This document shows positions 12,561 to 21,226 of a stretch of 64,000 nt of DNA, piece by piece (positions within the stretch are counted from its first letter, which is position 1; every line of letters starts with the position of its first letter). The position numbers and the translations under genes are program-made. The notes below the pieces were generated by a model that worked only from the letters and a program-made list of their open reading frames with translations, did no database searches and was not told where the DNA came from. The stretch is from Bordetella genomosp. 5. GTDB lineage: Bacteria > Pseudomonadota > Gammaproteobacteria > Burkholderiales > Burkholderiaceae_B. The stretch covers positions 124,001 through 188,000 of the forward strand of contig NZ_NEVN01000007.1 of NCBI RefSeq assembly GCF_002261475.1, read 5' to 3'.

Positions 12561-13383
12561 CTCAGTGCGCACAATTTGCAGCTCACCGTGCAACGCTGGA
12601 ATTCGGTAAGCCCTTTCGGACAACCTCGGAAGCAAGCTTCCGTTCCTGCGCTGAAAGCCCTGTTTCGCGCCTCGCGTCCCACTCAGGTGGCAACCGCTTT
12701 GAGGCCGGCGAAACAGCACTTGCCGCTTCGGCTTCGTCGTTCACACTGTTGTGTGAGCAGCGAAGGGGGCGAACTATAGCACGGAAAAAAACGCCGTGTC
12801 ATCCAAATGCCAAATTTTCTTCATTTCGATGAAAAAAAAGCGGCACGCTCTCTGATTTCTCGGGGAAGAATGACTCGCTTCCCAGGGAAAAGCAGGCTTT
12901 GGTGCAATGGAAGATGCCCTGGGGGCCGGGGTTCACGCCCTGGCACACTGTCAGGCAAGCAATGTTCTCGGCGTAATCCTGAAGAACAAGGGAGTAGGAC
13001 TCTCCCTGAATGCGACAGTTCCTGCGTCACAGCAAATTTTTTCTCGCGGGGCGGGGACGCATCTTGGACAGGCTGTGCCAACGCGGTCCTCTGCCCCGCC
13101 CTCCCCCCTCTACTCTATATAGGGAGCGAGTGCGTTAGGTCCAACAACGGGCCGTGCATCCCGCCGGTATTGCGCAGCCGTACCGTTGCGCGTCTTTCGG
13201 CATCGGCCAAAGGCGCCGCCCCCGATGCGCGCGACAGGCGCGCATGCGGACAGACCCGGTCGCATGGCGGGCAGCTTCTGCGCAGAGGATCGCCTCGCTA
13301 TATATAGGTGCGCGTTCCCTGGCGGGCTGTCCGGCTACAGATGTGCCAGGCCACGTGGGCACGCGATCGCCCGCCCGTCCGCC

Positions 13384-13475
13384 CGACCTATCGACCTATC
13401 GACCTATCGACCTATCGACCTATCGACCTATCGACCTATCGACCTATCGACCTATCGACCTAGCGACCTAGCGAC
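13384..13475. repeat. 8-bp tandem repeat, 11 units
   Basis: Nine exact copies of CGACCTAT (starts every 8 bp from 13384 to 13448), then two CGACCTAG copies (13456, 13464) and a partial unit. Since 8 is not a multiple of 3, every frame reads the same repeating peptide (STYRPIDL), which explains apparent short ORFs here. Confidence 0.95.
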
Positions 13476-13614
13476 CGCGTGAATCGAGGGAACCGCGGCC
13501 TAGGGGTCGCTGCATCGCCATATAGTTGACTCGCTAGGCCTCCACGTCGCCGTATCGCCGTATCGCCGGCTCCTCTGACCGCCGGATCGCCAGGAAGCCC
13601 CCCAAGACGCGCCT

Positions 13615-13630
13615 CCGCTATATATAGCGG
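13615..13630. repeat. 16-bp perfect TATA-rich palindrome
   Basis: CCGCTATATATAGCGG is a perfect palindrome. Shorter relatives CTATATATAG (13298-13307) and CTATATAG (13115-13122) occur in the same gene-free region. Confidence 0.6.
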
Positions 13631-13707
13631 GTGCAGAGGCGCGGACTCCGCTGCCGGCACGCGCGCGCGCCACCACTGGCGGCGCTCACAGGAACGTCAG
13701 CGACAAG

Positions 13708-13733
13708 CAGCCCGTCATCGCACGGACGGGCTG
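13708..13733 (+). other. Hairpin upstream of rng
   Basis: Perfect 9-bp stem CAGCCCGTC/GACGGGCTG with an 8-base loop, 55 bp before the rng start. No U tract follows on either strand, so a leader structure is more likely than a terminator. Confidence 0.5.
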
Positions 13734-13787
13734 CGGGACTTACGGTACCCTACGCCATCGAGGACCGCATCTACGACACGGACAACA

Positions 13788-15251
13788 ATGACAGAAGATA
13801 TCCTGGTTAACGTCACCCCTTTCGAGACCCGTGTTGCCCTGGTGGCCCAAGGCGCCGTGCAGGAGCTGCACGTCGAACGCAGCATCCAGCGTGGCCAGGT
13901 CGGCAATATCTATCTCGGTCGTGTCGTGCGGGTATTGCCGGGCATGCAGAGTGCCTTTATCGATATCGGGCTCGAGCGCGCGGCCTTCATCCACATTGCG
14001 GACCTGCGCGAGAATCGCCTGGAGCGTAGCCAGGGGCACAATCCGACGCCCATCGAGAAGCTGCTGTTCGAGGGTCAGACCTTGATGGTGCAGGTGATCA
14101 AGGATCCGCTGGGCACCAAGGGCGCGCGCCTGTCCACGCAGATCAGCATTGCCGGCCGCATGCTGGTGTACCTGCCGCACGACCCGCACATCGGCATTTC
14201 TCAGAAGATCGACTCCGAGGTGGAGCGCGTTCAGCTGCGCGAGCGGCTGCAGAAGCTCATGCCCGAAGAAGAGAAAGGCGGTTTCATCGTACGCACGCAG
14301 GCCGAAGGCGCAAACGACGAGGAAATCGCGGCGGATCTGGAATACCTGCGCAAACTCTGGAGCAGCGTGCAGGCCGCGGCGCGCACTCACCCCGCCCCCA
14401 CCGCGCTGCATCGCGACCTGACACTCGGTCAGCGCGTGCTGCGCGACATGGTCAGCCCGCACACCGGCAGCATTCTGGTGGACTCGCGCAGCACCACGGC
14501 CGAGCTGCAGGAATGGGCCCGCGTGTACACGCCCTCGGTGGCCGACCGCATCCGTCATTACAGTGGCGAACGGCCTCTGTTCGACACCGCCAATGTCGAC
14601 GAAGAAATTGCGCGCGCCCTGTCGCGCCGGGTCGACCTGAAGTCCGGCGGCTATCTGATCGTGGACCAGACCGAAGCCCTCACGACGGTGGACGTGAACA
14701 CGGGCGGTTTCGTGGGCGGCCGGAATTTCGACGACACCATCTTCAAGACCAATCTCGAGGCCGCGCAAGCCATCGCGCGCCAGTTGCGTCTGCGCAATCT
14801 GGGCGGCATCGTGATCCTGGACTTCATCGATATGGAGGACGCCGAGCATCGGGACACCGTGCTGAGCGAACTCAAGAAGGCGCTGTCGCGCGATCGCACG
14901 CGCATGACCGTGAATGGCTTCACGCAGCTGGGCCTGGTCGAAATGACGCGCAAGCGCACCCGCGACTCGCTCGCGCATCAGCTGTGCGAACCCTGCCCGA
15001 TGTGCCAGGCGCGCGGCAACGTGCGTACCGCGAGGACGGTCTGCTACGAGATCCTGCGCGAAATCCTGCGCGAGGCACGGCAGTTCAACCCCAAGGAATT
15101 CCGCATCCTCGCGGCGCAGAGCGTGGTGGATCTATTCCTGGAAGAAGAAAGCCAGCATCTGGCCATGCTGGGCGATTTCGTGGGCAAGCCGATCTCGCTG
15201 GAGGTCGAGGCGACCTACTCGCAAGAGAACTACGACATTATTTTGATTTAG
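13788..15251 (+). CDS. rng: Ribonuclease G (RNase E/G family)
   Basis: Cytosolic 5'-end-dependent endoribonuclease that matures 16S and degrades RNA. The 487-residue length fits RNase G; there is no RNase E-type C-terminal scaffold. An S1 RNA-binding domain occupies about residues 38-130. The two catalytic magnesium-binding aspartates are Asp302 (DVNTG) and Asp345 (LDFIDMED), matching the family. The Zn-link cysteines are in CEPCPMC (Cys400/403/406). The ATG at 13788 is preceded by a hairpin and a weak purine stretch. Its location next to an rRNA operon is notable given its role in 16S 5' maturation, though that may be chance. Confidence 0.97.
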   Translation: MTEDILVNVTPFETRVALVAQGAVQELHVERSIQRGQVGNIYLGRVVRVLPGMQSAFIDIGLERAAFIHIADLRENRLERSQGHNPTPIEKLLFEGQTLMVQVIKDPLGTKGARLSTQISIAGRMLVYLPHDPHIGISQKIDSEVERVQLRERLQKLMPEEEKGGFIVRTQAEGANDEEIAADLEYLRKLWSSVQAAARTHPAPTALHRDLTLGQRVLRDMVSPHTGSILVDSRSTTAELQEWARVYTPSVADRIRHYSGERPLFDTANVDEEIARALSRRVDLKSGGYLIVDQTEALTTVDVNTGGFVGGRNFDDTIFKTNLEAAQAIARQLRLRNLGGIVILDFIDMEDAEHRDTVLSELKKALSRDRTRMTVNGFTQLGLVEMTRKRTRDSLAHQLCEPCPMCQARGNVRTARTVCYEILREILREARQFNPKEFRILAAQSVVDLFLEEESQHLAMLGDFVGKPISLEVEATYSQENYDIILI

Positions 15252-15277
15252 GCGTACCGGGTTCTGACCCTCTCGAG

Positions 15278-15592
15278 ATGATGCAACAGTTCGCAAGAGC
15301 GCGATCAATGCGCGTCGTGACCGAGTATGGTGTAGGCGCAGGCGGAAACATTTTCCGCCTGATCCACGGAGTCGCCAGCATGGCACCGGCAGCCAAACAC
15401 ACCATGGTGATGTCTGAGTACCAGGCAGGGGCAATGGGAGCCCTCTGGGCCCGCGCCAATAGTTCCGACGAATGCGCCGCAGAGGCTGCCGCTCAAGCCT
15501 GGTACGCCCGAACGCCTCCGACGCAGCGGTATCGCTCCATGTTGGAACGGTATCTCGCTGGGACGTTCTACATCCACGTCCACGGGCTCTGA
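15278..15592 (+). CDS. Hypothetical protein (104 aa), unrecognised
   Basis: An open frame starting at tandem ATG codons (15278, 15281), 26 bases after rng. The product (MMQQFARARSMRVVTEYG...) is alanine-rich and carries no motif I can name. An internal ATG at 15308 is an alternative start. The local GC is lower than in neighbouring genes, and the spacing of frame-specific G/C at third positions is weak, so it may be a degraded or transferred gene, or non-coding. It converges with another small unrecognised frame 7 bp downstream. Confidence 0.35.
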   Translation: MMQQFARARSMRVVTEYGVGAGGNIFRLIHGVASMAPAAKHTMVMSEYQAGAMGALWARANSSDECAAEAAAQAWYARTPPTQRYRSMLERYLAGTFYIHVHGL

Positions 15593-15599
15593 GCCCTTT

Positions 15600-15803
15600 C
15601 TAAGCGAATTCAAGGTCACGTAACGCGACCTCACCTGCCGCCTGCGCGGAGGCGAACGTGAGGAACCGCTCCCGCGCTTCCGTGATGGAGTGAATTCGCC
15701 CGGCATCCTCGTCGATCGTGAGAATGCGCCAGAAAAAGCTGACCGTATTGGGCTGGAGGATCTCGACTGTGCTGATCAGCGAGGTCCCGGGGTGCTGCTT
15801 CAT
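15600..15803 (-). CDS. Hypothetical protein (67 aa), unrecognised
   Basis: A short minus-strand frame starting at the ATG at 15803 (MKQHPGTSLISTVEILQPN...). It has a balanced, protein-like composition (SFFWRILTIDEDAGRIHSITEARERF) with no membrane segment and no motif that I recognise. It may begin upstream at 15836 (GTG). It converges with the 104-residue frame. The ~190 bp between it and the TetR gene hold nothing I can identify. The protein-like composition makes it somewhat more credible than its partner. Confidence 0.4.
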   Translation of the reverse strand: MKQHPGTSLISTVEILQPNTVSFFWRILTIDEDAGRIHSITEARERFLTFASAQAAGEVALRDLEFA

Positions 15804-15992
15804 GGCTTTCCAATATAGGGACACCCCTGACCACACTCAGCGTATGCCTTTGCCGGGCTGGGGTTCCCCGGAGGTCAGCAACAATCATGCCCTTGTTCAG
15901 CCTCTTGCAAGTTCCAAGCCGGGCGCGCGCCCGAACACGTCGATCTGATCAGGTAATGCACACCCTTGCGCCGCGGCCGCGCGCCCCGGCGC

Positions 15993-16550
15993 TCAACGCT
16001 TCCGGGCGGGTGGCGCGGGCAGGAGGCTGCGGATGTCTTCGAATGCGGCGTCCCAATCGGTGGCGTCCATGGGCAGCAGGTTGAAGAAACGCAGCATGAA
16101 GGCGCCTTCGGTGGCCAGGAACGCGAGGCGCGCCCGGCGCCCGGCCTCGGTGGTCAGGTCCAGGCCGTCGATGCGGCTGCGATACCAGGCCTGGGTGCTG
16201 GCCAGGTGTTCGGGCGACTGGATCAGGGTGGCCATCAGGCCGGCGGCTTTGGCGTTGGAGAGCGCGTCGGAGCCGTGGGTGGCGCCCACGTGCCCCGCGA
16301 TGCGCTCGAGCGGGCCGGGCGACGTGCCCGCGATGTCGGCGAACAGGGTTTCGTAGCCTTTGCCGAAGCGCTCGAACAGGGCGTCGATGAGCGCGTCCTT
16401 GCTGCCGTAGCAGTACTGGATGCCGCCTTTGGTCACGCCCATTTCGCGGGCGACGGCGTCGATGGTGAGGCCGGCCGCGCCTTCGCGGGCGACGATGGCT
16501 TCCGCCGCGTCGAGCACTTTGTCGCGGTCGATGGTTCGCTTGCGCCCCAT
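15993..16550 (-). CDS. TetR family transcriptional regulator
   Basis: A 185-residue DNA-binding repressor. The N-terminal TetR helix-turn-helix is clear: RDKVLDAAEAIVAREGAAGLTI, then DAVAREMGVTKGGIQYCYGSKDALI (about residues 10-55), with the typical GVTKGGIxxxYGSKDAL recognition helix. The C-terminal half is a variable ligand/dimer domain. The ATG at 16550 starts the conserved MGRKRT segment; the longer frame reaching 16829 crosses the divergent promoter. It is divergent from an MFS exporter, and the shared 118-bp gap contains a 10-bp palindrome, so it most likely represses both itself and the exporter. Confidence 0.93.
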   Translation of the reverse strand: MGRKRTIDRDKVLDAAEAIVAREGAAGLTIDAVAREMGVTKGGIQYCYGSKDALIDALFERFGKGYETLFADIAGTSPGPLERIAGHVGATHGSDALSNAKAAGLMATLIQSPEHLASTQAWYRSRIDGLDLTTEAGRRARLAFLATEGAFMLRFFNLLPMDATDWDAAFEDIRSLLPAPPARKR

Positions 16551-16569
16551 ATTCGCCCTCTTTTCAATA

Positions 16570-16579
16570 CATACGTATG
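16570..16579. promoter_or_regulatory. Probable TetR operator palindrome
   Basis: CATACGTATG is a perfect 10-bp palindrome at 16570-16579 in the divergent TetR/MFS intergenic gap. A TATATTATAG -10-like stretch follows at 16585-16594 for the plus-strand exporter gene, so repressor binding there would block RNA polymerase. Confidence 0.6.
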
Positions 16580-16668
16580 GATTTATATTATAGCCCACGG
16601 ACCTCTCGTCCGGTGTCCATGTTGGCCCTTCCTCGCGCTCGCGAGAAGCCGGGCCGAGGTGTTGTTTC

Positions 16669-18165
16669 ATGCAGTCCCTTCCGCTTTCCCCCAACCGCTG
16701 GCGCGTCCTGGCGATCGTCTCGGTCGCGCTGCTTCTGATCACGGTGGATGCCACCGTCCTGTACGCCGCCCTTCCCCGCCTGACCCACGCCCTGCACGCG
16801 GACGCGTCCGCCAAGCTGTGGATCATCAACGCCTACCCGCTGGCGGTCACGGGCCTGCTGCCCGGCGCGGGCGCGCTGTCGGATCGCTTCGGCGCCAAGC
16901 GCATGTTCGTCTCGGGTCTGATCGTGTTCGGTCTGGCGTCGGCCTGCGTGGCCTTTTCGCCCACCGCCGCGTGGCTCATTGCGAATCGCGTGCTGCTGGC
17001 CCTCGGCGCGGCCATGATGATGCCGGCCACCCTGTCGCTGCTGCGCCACGCCTTCACCGACGCGCGCGAACGGGCGCTCGCCATCGGCGTGTGGGCGGCC
17101 ATCGCCGCGGGCGGTGCCGCGCTCGGCCCCGTCGTGGGCGGCATCCTGCTGGAATTCTTCTGGTGGGGCTCGGTGTTCCTCATCAACGTGCCGATCGTGT
17201 TGCTGCTGCTGTGGCCCGCGACGCGCATCGCCGAGGCGGACGCGGGTCATGCCGTGCGTCCTTTCGATCCGGTGGGCTCCGTGCTGATCCTGATCGGCAT
17301 GGTGGGCGTGGTCTACGCCATCAAGGAATTCAGCATGCCGCAGCCCTGGTACGCCGGCGCGAGCGTCGCCGCCCTGCTCGGCGTGGTGTTTTGCGGGGTG
17401 TTCGTGCGGCGCCAGCGGCGCAGCGCTCGGCCGATGATCGATTTCGGCCTGTTCCGCCTGCCTGCGTTCCGCCAAGGCGTGCTGGTGGCGCTGGTGGCGA
17501 GCTCCACGCTGGTGGGCATGGAGCTCGTGTTGAGCCAGCGCCTGCAACTGGTCATGGGCATGAGTCCGCTGCACGCCGCGCTCTATCTGTTGCCGGTGCC
17601 CGCCGCCGCCGCGGTGTCCGGTCCGCTGGCCGGCCTGATGATCGGGCGCGCAGGTCAGCAGACCGTGATGCGCGCGGCGTTGCTGACGGCCGGCCTCGGC
17701 ATGGCGGGCACCGCGCTGCTGCATGCGCACTCGCCGATGATTCAGGTGATTGCCTTGTCGGTGCTGGGGCTGGGCCTGGGCGCCGCGATCACCGCCGCCT
17801 CGAACGCAGTGATGGGCAGCGCGCCGGTGGAGAGCGCCGGCATGGCGGCGTCGATCGAAGAGGTCTCTTATGAGATGGGCCATGTGCTGGGCGTGACGCT
17901 GCTGGGCAGCCTGCTGACGGCGGTGTACGCCCGCACCCTGGTGACGCCCGCCGCGCTGCAAGCCGACGCAGCCGTGCGCGACAGCCTGGACCAGGCGTTG
18001 GAGATGGCGAGCCGGCTCGATGCGGGCACCGGCGCCGAGCTGGTCCGGCTGGCGCATGGTGCCTTCGATCACGCTTATGTGATCGTGGTGGCGGTGGCCG
18101 CGGCGGTGCTGCTGCTGACGGCGCTCGGCCTGCGCGGCCGGTCGCAGGCCATGCGGCCGGGCTGA
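16669..18165 (+). CDS. MFS drug exporter, DHA2 family (SmvA/QacA-like)
   Basis: A 498-residue inner-membrane proton-coupled exporter with about 14 hydrophobic helices, the length and layout of the DHA2 group. TM1 carries the DATVL motif of drug-proton antiporters, and the loop between TM2 and TM3 has the GALSDRFGAKR motif A. The TM5 region has the ALGPVVGG motif C typical of exporters. The best guess for substrates is quaternary ammonium or methyl-viologen-like cations (SmvA, QacA); the exact substrate is not readable. The ATG at 16669 follows the divergent TetR gene, whose product probably controls it. A bidirectional terminator follows at 18274. Confidence 0.92.
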   Translation: MQSLPLSPNRWRVLAIVSVALLLITVDATVLYAALPRLTHALHADASAKLWIINAYPLAVTGLLPGAGALSDRFGAKRMFVSGLIVFGLASACVAFSPTAAWLIANRVLLALGAAMMMPATLSLLRHAFTDARERALAIGVWAAIAAGGAALGPVVGGILLEFFWWGSVFLINVPIVLLLLWPATRIAEADAGHAVRPFDPVGSVLILIGMVGVVYAIKEFSMPQPWYAGASVAALLGVVFCGVFVRRQRRSARPMIDFGLFRLPAFRQGVLVALVASSTLVGMELVLSQRLQLVMGMSPLHAALYLLPVPAAAAVSGPLAGLMIGRAGQQTVMRAALLTAGLGMAGTALLHAHSPMIQVIALSVLGLGLGAAITAASNAVMGSAPVESAGMAASIEEVSYEMGHVLGVTLLGSLLTAVYARTLVTPAALQADAAVRDSLDQALEMASRLDAGTGAELVRLAHGAFDHAYVIVVAVAAAVLLLTALGLRGRSQAMRPG

Positions 18166-18273
18166 GGCCCGCGCGCCGCCGCCGAAGGGCGACACAACCG
18201 ACGCGCTGCACGCGATGCGAGGGCGCGCCAAGGCGGGCCGTCAACGAAGCCGCCTCAGGCAGCCGCAGATGCA

Positions 18274-18308
18274 AAAACGCCCGGGACCGCGAGGTCGCCG
18301 GGCGTTTT
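18274..18308. terminator. Bidirectional terminator between MFS and msbA
   Basis: AAAACGCCCGG (18274-18284) pairs with CCGGGCGTTTT (18298-18308), an 11-bp perfect stem that serves both converging genes. Confidence 0.85.
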
Positions 18309-18329
18309 CTTCGCGCAGCCGAGCCGGGC

Positions 18330-20105
18330 TCAGTCTTCGCGGAACTGCATGTTGTAGAGCGAGGCGTACAGGCCGTTGGCCGCCAGCAGTTCTTCGTGCG
18401 GGCCCTGCTCCACGATCTGGCCGTTATCCAGCACGACGATGCGATCGGCGTTCTGGACCGTGGAGAGACGGTGGGCGATCACCAGCGTGGTGCGGCCGCG
18501 CATCAGGCGCTCGAGCGAGGCCTGGACCTGGCGCTCGGATTCGTTATCCAGGGCCGACGTGGCCTCGTCCAGAATCAGGATGGGCGCGTTCTTGATGAGC
18601 GCACGCGCGATGGCCAGCCGCTGGCGTTGGCCGCCCGACAGGCGCGCGGCGTTTTCGCCTACCGCGCTGTGCATGCCCTGCGGCAGGCTGTCGACGAAGT
18701 CCAGCAGGTTGGCCGCGGCCAGGGCCTCGCGCACGCGCGCGTCGTCGGCCTCGCCCAGGGCGCCGTAGCCCACGTTGGCGGCGATGGTGTCGTCGAACAG
18801 CACGACATCCTGGCTCACCAGCGAGATGTGCGAACGCAGGTTCTGCAGCGTGAGCTCGTCGACCGGCACGTCGTCGACCAGGATCTGGCCCTCGGTGGGC
18901 AGCACGAACCGCGGCAACATGTTGGCCAGCGTGGTCTTGCCGCTACCCGAGCGCCCCACCAGGGCCACGGTCTGGCCCGGCAGCACCTCGAACGACACCT
19001 GCGAGACGGTGTCGCGGCTGGCGTCGGGGAAGCGATGCGTGACGTTGCGGAACTCGACCTTGCCGCGCACCGGCTCGGCCAGCTTGCGCGTGCCGGTATC
19101 GGTTTCGGGCTCCTGGTCGACCAGCGTGAACACGCTTTCGGCGGCGACCAGCATCTTCTGCATCTTGCTGGCCAGGTTGGTCAGGCGCTTGATCGGATCG
19201 AACAGCTGCGCCAGGGCGGCCATGAACGACGCGAAGCTGCCCGCGGTGAGCGCGCCGGCATTCGCCTGGCCCAGCGCCACGGCGATGACGGCGCCCACGG
19301 CGATGGAGATGCAGACCTGCGTGAGCGGCGTCATGGCCGCGTCGGCCGTGGCCGTGCGCATCGCGTAACGGCGCAGCTTGGCGTTGACGAAGCTGAAGCG
19401 GCCGCGCTCGGACTCGTAGCCGTCGAACAGCTTGATGACGCGCTGGCCGTCGATGCCTTCGCTCACGACCCGCGTGAGCTCGGCGTTCATGTTCACGGTT
19501 TCGCGGTTGATCTTGCGCAGGCGGCGGATGAACGTGCGGGCGATCAGCACCGACACCGGCAGCATCACCAGGATGATGAGCGTGAGCATCCACGACATGT
19601 AGAGCAGCACGCAGATCAGGGCGATGACGACGAGGGTTTCGCGCACCAGCACCGTGATCACGTCGGTGGCGTAACCCGTGACGTTGCCGGCGTCGATCGT
19701 GAAGCGATTGAGCAGGCGGCCGGTATCGCCGCGCTTGAAATCCGCGTCGGGCAGACCCAGCAGACGGTTGAACATGTCGCGGCGGATGCCGAGCAACACG
19801 TTGTTGGCGACCCAGGCCAGCAGATAGTCGGAGAAGAAGTTGCAGACGCCGCGCAGCATGATCAACCCGACCACGGCCAGCGGAATCGACCACATATACG
19901 ACGGCTTGGCACCGGAGAAGCCATCGTCGAGCAGCGGCTTCATGATGATCGCCAGGGTCGGCTGGGTGGCGGCGGCGCCTGCCATCAGCAGGATGGCGAG
20001 GGCCAGGCCTTTCCAGTATGACCCCACCCGGCTGTAGATGCGTCGCCAGAGTTCGGGCCTGACCGGCTGCGACCCGGCGGACGCGTTGCGTGCGGCAGAA
20101 TTCAA
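18330..20105 (-). CDS. msbA: Lipid A export ATP-binding/permease protein MsbA
   Basis: Inner-membrane flippase moving core-lipid A to the periplasmic leaflet. The 591-residue half-transporter has a six-helix membrane domain (about residues 25-330) followed by one nucleotide-binding domain with Walker A GRSGSGKTT (~382), ABC signature LSGGQRQR (~487) and Walker B ILILDEATSAL. No ATG exists near the expected N-terminus; the TTG at 20105 (MNSAARNAS...) is chosen since it gives the family length and lies before the divergent promoter region. The open frame to 20246 is not protein-like. Divergent from the LPS glycosyltransferase cluster, which fits its role. Confidence 0.93.
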   Translation of the reverse strand: MNSAARNASAGSQPVRPELWRRIYSRVGSYWKGLALAILLMAGAAATQPTLAIIMKPLLDDGFSGAKPSYMWSIPLAVVGLIMLRGVCNFFSDYLLAWVANNVLLGIRRDMFNRLLGLPDADFKRGDTGRLLNRFTIDAGNVTGYATDVITVLVRETLVVIALICVLLYMSWMLTLIILVMLPVSVLIARTFIRRLRKINRETVNMNAELTRVVSEGIDGQRVIKLFDGYESERGRFSFVNAKLRRYAMRTATADAAMTPLTQVCISIAVGAVIAVALGQANAGALTAGSFASFMAALAQLFDPIKRLTNLASKMQKMLVAAESVFTLVDQEPETDTGTRKLAEPVRGKVEFRNVTHRFPDASRDTVSQVSFEVLPGQTVALVGRSGSGKTTLANMLPRFVLPTEGQILVDDVPVDELTLQNLRSHISLVSQDVVLFDDTIAANVGYGALGEADDARVREALAAANLLDFVDSLPQGMHSAVGENAARLSGGQRQRLAIARALIKNAPILILDEATSALDNESERQVQASLERLMRGRTTLVIAHRLSTVQNADRIVVLDNGQIVEQGPHEELLAANGLYASLYNMQFRED

Positions 20106-20238
20106 GGAATCACTCGCTTTAATACAATTGTGCCCGTGATTGTACTGGCCGACAGGCTGGCGGCCAGCGTCCGGGCCCCGCCCGCCCGGCGCCCGCCGCG
20201 CCGCCGAGCCTATCCGACTCTTAGCAAAACACCCCTCT

Positions 20239-21225
20239 ATGTCCATTCCGTGTCTTTACGTGCGCATGCCCAATTGGGTGGGCGATGTCTGCATGAGCCT
20301 GCCCAGCCTGCGGCTCGCGCTCGCTACCGGCGTGCCGGTGGTGGTGTGCGCCCGGCCCTGGGCCCGCGAGCTGCTCGCCGGCCTGGATCTGGCCGGCTTC
20401 ATCCCCATGCGCGGCAAGCTCGGCGCCGACCGGGCGGCCGTGCGGGCGCATCGCCTCACGCTGGGCGCGAACGCGCGCGCGGCCCGAGGCCTCGTCCTGC
20501 CGGATTCCCTCTCGAGCGCCGCCGTGTTCCGCCTGGCCGGCGTTCCGAGCGCGGGCTATCGGGACGATGGCCGCAGCCTGCTGCTGCGCTGGCCGGTACG
20601 CAAACCGGCCCGGCCGCTGCACGCCGTGCAATCCTGGTACTACCTGACCCGCCAGGCCCTCGGCGCCTGGGGTCTGCCCAACGGCCCCGAACAACCCGCG
20701 CCCGAGCTGGATCTGCCGGTGACCGCGGCTCAGGTGGCGCAGACCGACGCCGCCCTCGCCGACGCGGGGCTGGCCGACAAGCCCTTCGTGCTGATCGCGC
20801 CCACGGCCACCGGCCTGCACAAGGGCAAGGTCAAGGTCTGGCCGGGCTTCGACGGGCTCACCCGCCACTTGCAGGAACGGGGTCATACCGTGTTAATGTG
20901 CCCACCGGCATCCGAAGTGGACGAGGCGCGCCGCAACGCACCCACCGCCACGCTGCTGGCGCCGCTGCCCTTGGGCGCGTTCGCCGCGCTCACCCGACGG
21001 GCGGCCCTGGTGGTGTGCAATGATTCCGGGGTTTCGCACGTGGCGGCCGCGGCCGGCGCGAACGAACTCACGCTTTTTGGCGTGACGCGGCGCAGCCGCA
21101 CCGGCCCCTGGTCACCGAAGGCGATCCTGCTCGGCGACGAGGACGCCTGGCCCACCCAGGACGCCGTGGAAAGTACGACCGTAGCATTGCTCGCCGGCGA
21201 CCTGCCCGGGCAGAACCCGAATTGA
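20239..21225 (+). CDS. Glycosyltransferase family 9 (heptosyltransferase II-like)
   Basis: A 328-residue GT-B enzyme related to ADP-heptose:LPS heptosyltransferases (WaaF). The N-terminal segment VRMPNWVGDVCMSLPSL carries the acceptor-domain WVGD motif. The C-terminal nucleotide-sugar domain has LIAPTATGLHKGKVKVWPG and NDSGVSHVAAAAGA, the family donor-site motifs. The ATG at 20239 precedes the conserved first strand; upstream residues in the open frame are GC-rich non-coding. It is the first gene of a plus-strand set with the DUF218 and cysteine-rich genes (1 and 2 bp gaps), so all three are probably co-transcribed and serve the envelope. Confidence 0.87.
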   Translation: MSIPCLYVRMPNWVGDVCMSLPSLRLALATGVPVVVCARPWARELLAGLDLAGFIPMRGKLGADRAAVRAHRLTLGANARAARGLVLPDSLSSAAVFRLAGVPSAGYRDDGRSLLLRWPVRKPARPLHAVQSWYYLTRQALGAWGLPNGPEQPAPELDLPVTAAQVAQTDAALADAGLADKPFVLIAPTATGLHKGKVKVWPGFDGLTRHLQERGHTVLMCPPASEVDEARRNAPTATLLAPLPLGAFAALTRRAALVVCNDSGVSHVAAAAGANELTLFGVTRRSRTGPWSPKAILLGDEDAWPTQDAVESTTVALLAGDLPGQNPN

Positions 21226-21226
21226 T

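Larger units (their letters stand above)
12561..13787. other. Gene-free region between rRNA operon and rng
   Basis: About 1.2 kb with no open frame showing protein-like composition. It contains a short UUCG-loop hairpin near 12817-12837 (TTCAT/ATGAA), a GGGAG/CTCCC hairpin near 12988, three TATA-rich palindromes (13115-13122, 13298-13307, 13615-13630), an 8-bp tandem repeat (13384-13475) and a hairpin just before rng (13708-13733). GC drops locally around the palindromes. It could carry an unannotated RNA or a long rng leader; sequence alone does not decide. Confidence 0.5.

Noticed and set aside
12312-12779. 155-codon frame in the rRNA upstream region
   Set aside because: It overlaps the promoter elements and UP-like region and has no protein-like features.
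13384-13475. CRISPR array
   Set aside because: Units are 8 bp with no spacers and no cas genes.
13154-13482. Frames encoding STYRPIDL repeats
   Set aside because: The peptide repeat is only the 8-bp DNA repeat read in frame; every frame gives the same peptide and there is no flanking coding signal.
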